From: Acidobacteriota bacterium
GTDB taxonomy: Bacteria > Acidobacteriota > Terriglobia > Acidiferrales > UBA7541
Length of the DNA: 13,130 nt
Reading direction: 5' to 3'
Assembly: GCA_003161495.1 (NCBI GenBank)
Contig: PMOP01000473.1
Location: 1 to 13,130, forward strand
The translations under genes were made by a program, and so were the position numbers. Shown one piece after another: positions 8,193 through 13,130 of this stretch. Position 1 is the stretch's first letter. Each line of letters starts with the position of its first letter. Under the pieces are notes generated by a model, which was not told the origin of the DNA, searched no databases, and saw only the letters and a program-made list of their open reading frames with translations.

Positions 8193-9119
8193 TCATCGAG
8201 CGTGTTCTTCAGTTCGGCGCGGATTCGCGGAGATGAGCCTCGCCGAAACGGTATAGTTTCCGTCGGTCACAAATTTCACTTCCACCGGCGCGATATTTTC
8301 ATCGCCGCCCGAAGTTTTGACGCGCTGCACGTTTCCGTTGGAAAGCTGGATCACTTCCGGCGAAACGTTGCGAACTTCCAGAAGAAGAGGCTCCGTTGTG
8401 CCTCGCGCGTGCAAAGTAAGTTCACCGGTTGAGCCGGCAGTGACGGCCTCCTCGGGGCCGCTGAATTCCAACTGCACGGCCGAGATTGGAAATTGTCCGG
8501 CCTCGGCTCCGGCGATGGTGACATGAAGGGTGACTTCACCGACGGGGACGCCCGGGCCGGGCAGCGCCACAATGGAAACCGGGGAGGACGCCACAACCAG
8601 GCACGGATCGCCGTTCAGATAAACGTGGTTGAAATCCGCAGCGCCTCGAAAGCCGGAGCCCTCCAAAGTAAATCGGTCGTGGACCGCGATAACATGCGGA
8701 TAGAAAAGTACGGCAGCCCCTGCCGGAGCGCCTTGCGATGCTGCCTGCGAACCGGAGCCTTCTAGATTCACAATGGTCGAGGACGCATGAATTCCCAGGC
8801 TGGAAATCTTTGCGATCATTCTGCCGGGTTGATCGGGAGCCTTGAACATGGCGCGCCCCGTCGCGCCGGTTGTTACTTTCTGGCCGTCCGGAAGTTCCAC
8901 CGCGATGCGAGGCAACAGGCGGCCCTGAGAATCGAGCACAGCGAGCGTGGCCGGCGCGCCGGCAACTATTTTGGGCGGCAGGATAATCAGCCACGGCGCG
9001 GGAGAAGCATGCGGTTTCGGCGGCTGCTGAGCCGCGGCAAGCGCGGCGCACAGTCCAATGAGAAAAGTGAAAGCCAGAGAGCGGCCCGGAATTTTATGGA
9101 AAGAACGCGCGCGTGCCAT
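8193..9119 (-). CDS. Secreted protein with Ig/TIG-like beta domains, function unknown
   Basis: 308 residues. A Sec signal peptide (1-30: basic start, then FTFLIGLCAALAAA) has likely cleavage before QQPPKP. The mature protein looks all-beta. One Ig- or carboxypeptidase-regulatory-like unit covers about 45-110 (AGAPATLAVLDSQGRLLPRIAVELPDG, here split only by reading length). An IPT/TIG-like unit at about 135-215 includes FTLEGSGFRG and a C-terminal VTLHVTIAG strand. A third Ig-like segment covers about 220-300. No catalytic motif, membrane anchor, lipobox or cell-wall sorting signal is visible. It is probably a periplasmic or surface protein. The start is the only ATG that keeps the signal peptide; no good Shine-Dalgarno is seen. 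The gene could be cotranscribed with rmuC (67-base gap), but no functional link is apparent. Confidence 0.8.
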   Translation of the reverse strand: MARARSFHKIPGRSLAFTFLIGLCAALAAAQQPPKPHASPAPWLIILPPKIVAGAPATLAVLDSQGRLLPRIAVELPDGQKVTTGATGRAMFKAPDQPGRMIAKISSLGIHASSTIVNLEGSGSQAASQGAPAGAAVLFYPHVIAVHDRFTLEGSGFRGAADFNHVYLNGDPCLVVASSPVSIVALPGPGVPVGEVTLHVTIAGAEAGQFPISAVQLEFSGPEEAVTAGSTGELTLHARGTTEPLLLEVRNVSPEVIQLSNGNVQRVKTSGGDENIAPVEVKFVTDGNYTVSARLISANPRRTEEHAR

Positions 9120-9225
9120 GGAAGGGATTCTACCGCGACGGGGCTAAGAGTGCGAAACAGCTTCACAGGCCAAGGTCATTCTGAATTTACAAGATTTGTT
9201 CTCCGCTCATGCCCGCGGGCTTTTA

Positions 9226-10452
9226 TCAGCCTCGAACCAACCCGGCCGCAATCCCTATAATCGCTCCACCAAGAACCAGCCACGCGGAATTGATTCGGAA
9301 GCGCAACAGCAGCACCGCGCTCGAAATCACGAGAGCCGCGGTAAGCCAATCCACAATGGCCGAGCGCCCCAATTGATAGCTGACGGCAGCCATCAACGCC
9401 AGCGATGCTACGTTCACCCCGTCGAGAAAAACGCCGGCTGTCGTGGACCGGCGAATCAGCGGTATGAGCGGCCCGCTGATGGCCACAAGAATAAACGCGG
9501 GAAGGAAAATTCCAACCGTCGCCACCAGCGCGCCCACTGGTCCTCGCAACAAATAACCGAGGAACGTAGCCGTGGTGAATACCGGCCCCGGCGTCACCTG
9601 CCCGATGGCAACCGCATCCACCAATTGCGCGTCCGTCACCCACGCGCGATGCACCACCAGATCGGCCCGCAGAAATGCCAGCAGAACATAACCACTGCCA
9701 AACACAATCGAGCCGATCCACAGAAATACCAGGAATAGGGACCACATTCCGGGAATCGCCGCCGTCACGCCAGTGAAGGCCGCCCACGGAAAAATTCGCA
9801 CGAGTGCCGCGCGTGACGCGCGCCACGCGGGAACGAAGCTCAGCGCACCTTTCGTTTCGTTTTCTGTCCCGCGTCGGTAGAGCGCGTGAATTCCTGCAAG
9901 GATCGCGCCCGTTCCAAACAAAATGATCAGAACATTCACTTGCGCAACGCTCAGCGCAACACACACCAACCCGGCAATCGCCAAAAGCGAGCTCTTCACC
10001 GCCGTGCGCCCGAGGCCCCAGAGCGCCTGCAAAATCACGGCAATCACGACGGGCTTAACGCCATACAGCACCGCCGCAACCTGGGGTAAATGTCCAAAAC
10101 GCACGTACGCCCAGGCAATGATCCCCACCAGAATCGCCGCCGGAAAAATAAAGCACACGCCGCCAATGACGAGTCCTGCCCATCCGGCCCGCAAATAGCC
10201 GATATGGATCGCCAATTCGCTGGAGCTCGGACCGGGAATCAGGCTGCTTGCGCCGAGCAGGTCCAGAAATTTTTCGCGCGACAGCCATTTTCTGCGGCGA
10301 ACCAACTCGTCTTCCATGATGGCAATATGCGCCGCCGGCCCGCCAAACGCCGTGACGCCGAGCCGCAGAAAAAAAAGCGCCAGCTCTTTGAGAGACCCGC
10401 GCTTCGCGTCGTCGCCCGGCGTTCCTGTCTGCATGGGTTCAAGATCGGCCAA
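9226..10452 (-). CDS. chrA: Chromate transporter, two-domain ChrA type
   Basis: 408 residues, typical of long-chain ChrA with two homologous CHR domains (about 20-195 and 215-405). The signature AFGGPAAHIAIME (35-47) is present. Each half has a PGP motif: LIPGPSSSELAIHIGY (71-86) and QVTPGPVFTTATFLGY (285-300). About ten to twelve hydrophobic segments are visible. Family members export chromate from the cytoplasm using the membrane potential, often as a by-product of anion transport, so chromate resistance is not assured. The start is TTG, with GAGG five bases upstream; an ATG six codons later (10434) is the alternative and has no good ribosome site. No chrB or other chromate gene is adjacent. 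Confidence 0.94.
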   Translation of the reverse strand: MADLEPMQTGTPGDDAKRGSLKELALFFLRLGVTAFGGPAAHIAIMEDELVRRRKWLSREKFLDLLGASSLIPGPSSSELAIHIGYLRAGWAGLVIGGVCFIFPAAILVGIIAWAYVRFGHLPQVAAVLYGVKPVVIAVILQALWGLGRTAVKSSLLAIAGLVCVALSVAQVNVLIILFGTGAILAGIHALYRRGTENETKGALSFVPAWRASRAALVRIFPWAAFTGVTAAIPGMWSLFLVFLWIGSIVFGSGYVLLAFLRADLVVHRAWVTDAQLVDAVAIGQVTPGPVFTTATFLGYLLRGPVGALVATVGIFLPAFILVAISGPLIPLIRRSTTAGVFLDGVNVASLALMAAVSYQLGRSAIVDWLTAALVISSAVLLLRFRINSAWLVLGGAIIGIAAGLVRG

Positions 10453-10558
10453 CCTTGCCTCGCACTTCGTTCGGCTCTGCGGTGAAATTCACGGAACGGT
10501 TTGGAGTGTAACGCATTCCAGACGCCGAAACACACCCGCGCGAGTTCGGTTCGCTTTT

Positions 10559-10660
10559 GTAGCACAGGCACTCCTGCCTGTGCGGTTTTCGCGATTGTCA
10601 AAAGAACGGGAATTATGCGCGCACTTTACAAAACCGCACAGGCAAGAGTGCCTGTGCTAC
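10559..10660. repeat. REPIN-like inverted pair of hairpins
   Basis: Two 31-base arms (10559-10589 and 10630-10660) are reverse complements at 30 of 31 positions, separated by a 40-base spacer. Each arm is a perfect 9-bp hairpin with a 4-base loop: gcacaggca then tgcctgtgc, with loop ctcc on the left and agag on the right. Both arms share the frame gtagc...gcggtttt with the element at 6636-6728. It lies between the cysteine-rich gene (stop at 10702) and chrA (start at 10452), both minus strand, so it may separate their transcripts. Confidence 0.85.
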
Positions 10661-10701
10661 GCGAGCGAGGTCTTCGCAATCATTTAGTAGGGAACAAAAA
10701 A

Positions 10702-11208
10702 TCAGTGGGAGCTTGCCGCAGCCATGTACGGATTCAAATTCACCGCGCGCCAACCGCCGCGAATAATCGCGGCGCGAATCTGCGCGGGAGTTTTGCCTTT
10801 CTGCGTGAGTTGATAGGAGAGCACCGCTTCCTTCTGGCATATATCGCATTCCGATCCATGCGTCCCCACGAAGCAATCCAGCAAACTCTTGTGCCCCTCG
10901 TGCCGGTCGCAATAGCAGTAGCAAGGCTGCTGGTACAACACCGGCCTGATCTTCGCCGCCAGCGCATACACATTCCGATTCAGCGCGTCAGGAAATTGTT
11001 TCGGATCGAGCGTCGCCGGAAATGGCGGCTTAAGTGCATACGCGTGGTAGGAAGGCGTCCCCAGATCGGCCGTCCCCGGCATGTCCATCTGCATCTGCTG
11101 CCCCTGGCCGCTCCATTCTGCGCCGAGGGCCGGACGCATTTGCGCCAAGCCCACGCTCATCAGGATCAAAGTGCAGGCGATTGCTGTTGCGGTGTATCTG
11201 CCAGTCAT
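10702..11208 (-). CDS. Secreted PCYCGC/CYCXC-family cysteine-rich protein
   Basis: 168 residues. A Sec signal peptide covers 1-30 (ALGA before EW). The mature part has a Met-rich MQMDM (39-43), then a C-terminal domain resembling the PCYCGC motif family: PCYCYC (95-100), HKSLLDCF (106-113), CDIC (121-124) and an amphipathic helix with KTPAQIRAAIIRG. The six domain cysteines are C96, C98, C100, C112, C121 and C124. In the CYCXC family the X position can be selenocysteine; here it is Tyr, encoded TAT. The function of the family is not established; metal binding or redox activity is a reasonable guess. The frame stays open 20 codons further upstream to 11268, but the ATG at 11208 starts the signal peptide and has a good ribosome site. 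Translation therefore begins 16 bases after the arginase-like gene, suggesting an operon. Confidence 0.82.
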   Translation of the reverse strand: MTGRYTATAIACTLILMSVGLAQMRPALGAEWSGQGQQMQMDMPGTADLGTPSYHAYALKPPFPATLDPKQFPDALNRNVYALAAKIRPVLYQQPCYCYCDRHEGHKSLLDCFVGTHGSECDICQKEAVLSYQLTQKGKTPAQIRAAIIRGGWRAVNLNPYMAAASSH

Positions 11209-11216
11209 ATCAGGAG

Positions 11217-11222
11217 CCTTTC
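11217..11222 (-). promoter_or_regulatory. Ribosome binding site fixing the start of the cysteine-rich gene
   Basis: GAAAGG on the minus strand is eight bases before the ATG at 11208. It fits entirely in the 16-base gap after the arginase-like stop. This favours the ATG over any start that would overlap the upstream gene. Confidence 0.6.
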
Positions 11223-11224
11223 TC

Positions 11225-12322
11225 TCAGGAAGCGGTTGCGTCAGGATCTGTTGCCTCTGGCAATTCATCGGGTGCGGAATGATCGGACTCGGCGTCGGAA
11301 CTCGCAGTGGTCGAGAACGTCGCAGGCGCGGTTTCGGTAGACGTCACGCCGGGGACAAAAGAAGCGGACGAAATATCCGCAGCACCGGCGGCGTTCGCCG
11401 ACAAATTTTCCAGCCGCGCTGAAAGCACGTCCGCGAGCAAATCGAGCAGCTTGCGAGCACCTTGCCCGTCGGTGTCAAGGTCCGGGTTATATCCGGCGAC
11501 TACGAGCGCGGCCAGATTGGACTGGCTGACGAAAACGCGCAGCGCGTCGCGGACTTCATTCAAGGTGAGGCCGCCTGCGCCGGGAAAATCCGTCCAGGGA
11601 AACTCTTCGCTGTTGATCGCGTCCACGTCGAAGTGCAGGATGAACTGGTGTTTGGCGGCGTGCACGCGTTCGAGGGCCACGCGAGCGGCGACGGCTGCGC
11701 CAACCGTTGAGACTTCCAGTGAAGCATGGCGTCGCAGGGGCGAGGCCATCAGATACTGCATCTCGGGCGCGTCCATGCGCTCGAATCCGAACAAGGCAAT
11801 GTCGGGTTCGCGAACCAGCGGGGGCTCGCCCCAGAAACGAACCAGTTCCGGCGCGCCGCGTCCGATCACTTGTGAGATTACCATTCCGTCAATGCATCCC
11901 GAAGGAGTCGTCGCCGGGACATTGAGGTCCGCATCGCGGTCCATATAAATCAGGCTGACGTTGCGGTAGAAGCGGCGCGCCCCGGCGATGACCGCCAGGA
12001 CGGAAATGCAATCGCCGGAAAGGATGACGGGGAGCGCGCCTGTTTTCACCGCGACTTCCACGCGCGGGCGCAGATCGTTCAGCGATTTCAGAATTGCGGA
12101 AACATTCCTGGCTCGAGGATGTTCGTTGTCAGGCTGGAAAAGGTAGGTGGCTGTGTCGCCATGATCCGCGACTTGAAATCCCGCGCCTTTCAGGCGATCC
12201 GCGATTCCGGCGGCGCGCAAGGCCGCGGGCGCGCGCTCGTGCCCGGCGTTAAGGGCCGCTGCGCTCGTGGCCGAGCCCAGCAGGACAATATTCTTCGCCT
12301 GACGGGTGATCTTGACCGCCAA
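11225..12322 (-). CDS. Arginase/ureohydrolase-fold protein with altered active-site residues
   Basis: 365 residues; the ureohydrolase fold covers about 10-305. In arginases, two Mn ions are held by GGDH, DxHxD and DxD motifs. Here these read SGDC (102-105), DRDAD (128-132) and DVD (232-234). The four usual Asp residues are kept, but both His ligands are replaced, by C105 and D130. The guanidinium-binding Glu before the late Asn-Pro (EYNP type) is G277 (AGYNP). I recall related bacterial proteins with GGDC and TTPSG stretches, so C105 may be clade-typical; D130 looks more unusual. True arginase or agmatinase activity is unlikely, and the substrate is unknown. Residues 313-365 form an acidic Ser/Thr/Ala tail not expected in the family. 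The start is TTG with a strong AGGAGA site. The cysteine-rich gene follows after 16 bases. Confidence 0.85.
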   Translation of the reverse strand: MAVKITRQAKNIVLLGSATSAAALNAGHERAPAALRAAGIADRLKGAGFQVADHGDTATYLFQPDNEHPRARNVSAILKSLNDLRPRVEVAVKTGALPVILSGDCISVLAVIAGARRFYRNVSLIYMDRDADLNVPATTPSGCIDGMVISQVIGRGAPELVRFWGEPPLVREPDIALFGFERMDAPEMQYLMASPLRRHASLEVSTVGAAVAARVALERVHAAKHQFILHFDVDAINSEEFPWTDFPGAGGLTLNEVRDALRVFVSQSNLAALVVAGYNPDLDTDGQGARKLLDLLADVLSARLENLSANAAGAADISSASFVPGVTSTETAPATFSTTASSDAESDHSAPDELPEATDPDATAS

Positions 12323-12328
12323 AGTCGC

Positions 12329-12334
12329 TCTCCT
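12329..12334 (-). promoter_or_regulatory. Strong ribosome binding site supporting a TTG start
   Basis: AGGAGA on the minus strand lies six bases before the TTG at 12322. No in-frame ATG near this point begins the fold as well. The site makes the TTG start of the arginase-like gene likely. Confidence 0.65.
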
Positions 12335-12383
12335 GAAATTGGAGACTCGCTCCCATGAATGACGACAGCCCGCACAATCATTC

Positions 12384-12402
12384 GCCTGTGATTATCATTC
12401 AG
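12384..12402. promoter_or_regulatory. Fur-box-like AT-rich site
   Basis: Aligned with the classical 19-bp Fur consensus (GATAATGATTATCATTATC), 12 positions match, including 11 contiguous ones (TGATTATCATT, 12389-12399). On the minus strand the site contains GATAAT, a good -10 hexamer for the arginase-like gene, so a repressor here could block its promoter. No good -35 was found 16-18 bases upstream. A 12/19 match is near the level of chance hits, though AT-rich sequence stands out in this GC-rich DNA. Confidence 0.25.
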
Positions 12403-12428
12403 TAAACATACGCGAAACGCCGCTTCCG

Positions 12429-13130
12429 CTAATTCGAGGCCGGCGCGATCGTGGTCAGCTCGGACGGCAGGGTAAACCGCACATCTTCGCGGATCAAATC
12501 GAGATCGCGCTGTTTCGTGTAGCCGAGTCCGGCCAAATGTTCGCTCACCTGCTCGACCAGAACTTCCGGCGCGGACGCTCCGGCCGTAAGGCCGACGCGG
12601 CGAATTCCTTCGAGCCATTTCGGATCGATGTCTTTCGCGGCGTCAATTAATTCCGCCGGAACTCCCGAGCGCTTGGCGACTTCCACGAGCCGGTTCGAGT
12701 TGGAACTGTTCGGCGAGCCGACTACGAGGATCAAATCCACTTCGCGCGCGAGTTGCTCGACCGCTTCCTGCCGGTTCTGCGTCGCGTAACAGATGTCGTC
12801 CGAAGCTGGGCCCTCGATCATCGGAAACCGTTCACGCAGCCGCGAGACAATTTCCTGCGTGTCGTACAGGCTCAGCGTGGTCTGAGTAAGAAATGCGAGG
12901 TGATTCGCGTCCTTCACTTCGAGCGCGTCCACCGCTTCGACGCTGTCCACCACCACGGTTTGTTTCGGAGCTTCCCCCGACGTCCCCACGATTTCCTGGT
13001 GATCGCGGTGGCCGATTAAAATAATTGTGCGGTTCTCGCGCGCGAATTTCAGCGCTTCGAGATGGACTTTGGTCACGAGCGGGCACGTCGCGTCGATCAC
13101 GCGCAGTTCCCGCTGCCGCGCTTCTTCACG
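12429..13130 (-). CDS. ispH: 4-hydroxy-3-methylbut-2-enyl diphosphate reductase (IspH/LytB), N-terminus beyond window
   Basis: The C-terminal 233 residues are present; roughly 80 N-terminal residues, including the first cluster cysteine, lie past the right edge. IspH is the last enzyme of the MEP isoprenoid pathway. It reduces HMBPP to IPP and DMAPP with a [4Fe-4S] cluster. In the fragment, cluster Cys C16 is in DATCPLV and C114 is in ICYATQNRQ. H44 and E46 (DHQE) match the catalytic HPE motif, T84 is in TQTTLS, and NSSNSNR and TAGASAPE are substrate-binding signatures. GTG at 13098-13100 opens a frame inside the conserved core and is not the start, since coding continues to base 13130. A 106-base gap separates it from the arginase-like gene. 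Confidence 0.97.
   Translation of the reverse strand, partial: REEARQRELRVIDATCPLVTKVHLEALKFARENRTIILIGHRDHQEIVGTSGEAPKQTVVVDSVEAVDALEVKDANHLAFLTQTTLSLYDTQEIVSRLRERFPMIEGPASDDICYATQNRQEAVEQLAREVDLILVVGSPNSSNSNRLVEVAKRSGVPAELIDAAKDIDPKWLEGIRRVGLTAGASAPEVLVEQVSEHLAGLGYTKQRDLDLIREDVRFTLPSELTTIAPASN

Noticed and set aside
10559..10660. CRISPR-like repeat-spacer unit
   Set aside because: There are only two copies, in inverted rather than direct orientation, and no cas gene nearby.
10909..10923. Selenocysteine in the CYCXC motif
   Set aside because: The X codon is TAT (Tyr). There is no in-frame TGA in the gene before the final stop.
11209..11268. Upstream extension of the cysteine-rich protein by 20 codons
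   Set aside because: It would overlap the arginase-like gene and put 20 polar residues before the signal peptide. The ATG at 11208 has the better ribosome site.

Overview
The window is GC-rich, densely coding bacterial chromosome. No rRNA, tRNA, CRISPR array, transposase, phage gene or origin was seen. Several traits suggest Acidobacteriota (Terriglobia-type), though no single gene proves it: a Ser/Thr kinase with a C-terminal PEGA domain, a HEAT/PilZ protein, a twin-arginine-exported thiamine-diphosphate enzyme, a PCYCGC/CYCXC-type secreted protein, and paired inverted palindromes of the 'gtagcgc-ggct-tc-agcc-tgc' kind between genes. The phylum call is inference.

Layout. Bases 1-1364 (minus) hold the N-terminal three quarters of a Tat-exported thiamine-diphosphate enzyme. 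A 379-base divergent spacer with a good sigma70-type promoter separates it from a membrane Ser/Thr kinase (1744-3612, plus), whose outer part has a BON-like and a PEGA domain. After a 348-base spacer comes a large cytoplasmic HEAT-like protein ending in a PilZ domain (3961-6591, plus). A 93-base hairpin element (6636-6728) lies between this gene and the next, which is convergent. Everything from 6743 to the right edge is on the minus strand. In transcription order it is ispH (partial), an arginase-fold protein with altered active-site residues, a secreted six-cysteine PCYCGC/CYCXC protein, a second hairpin element, a two-domain chromate transporter (ChrA), a secreted Ig/TIG-like protein and rmuC.

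How the genes relate. The kinase and the HEAT-PilZ protein are both signalling proteins in the same direction, but the long spacer argues for separate promoters. The arginase-like gene and the cysteine-rich gene are 16 bases apart, each with its own good ribosome binding site, and are probably cotranscribed. A Fur-box-like AT-rich site lies just upstream of the pair, after ispH. The minus-strand genes are otherwise functionally mixed: isoprenoid synthesis, anion transport and DNA maintenance.

Most worth following up: the arginase-like protein, in which both metal-binding histidines and the guanidinium-binding glutamate appear replaced, paired with the PCYCYC protein; the PilZ domain with a degenerate second c-di-GMP motif; and the two REPIN-like elements, which share one plan but differ in sequence and spacer.
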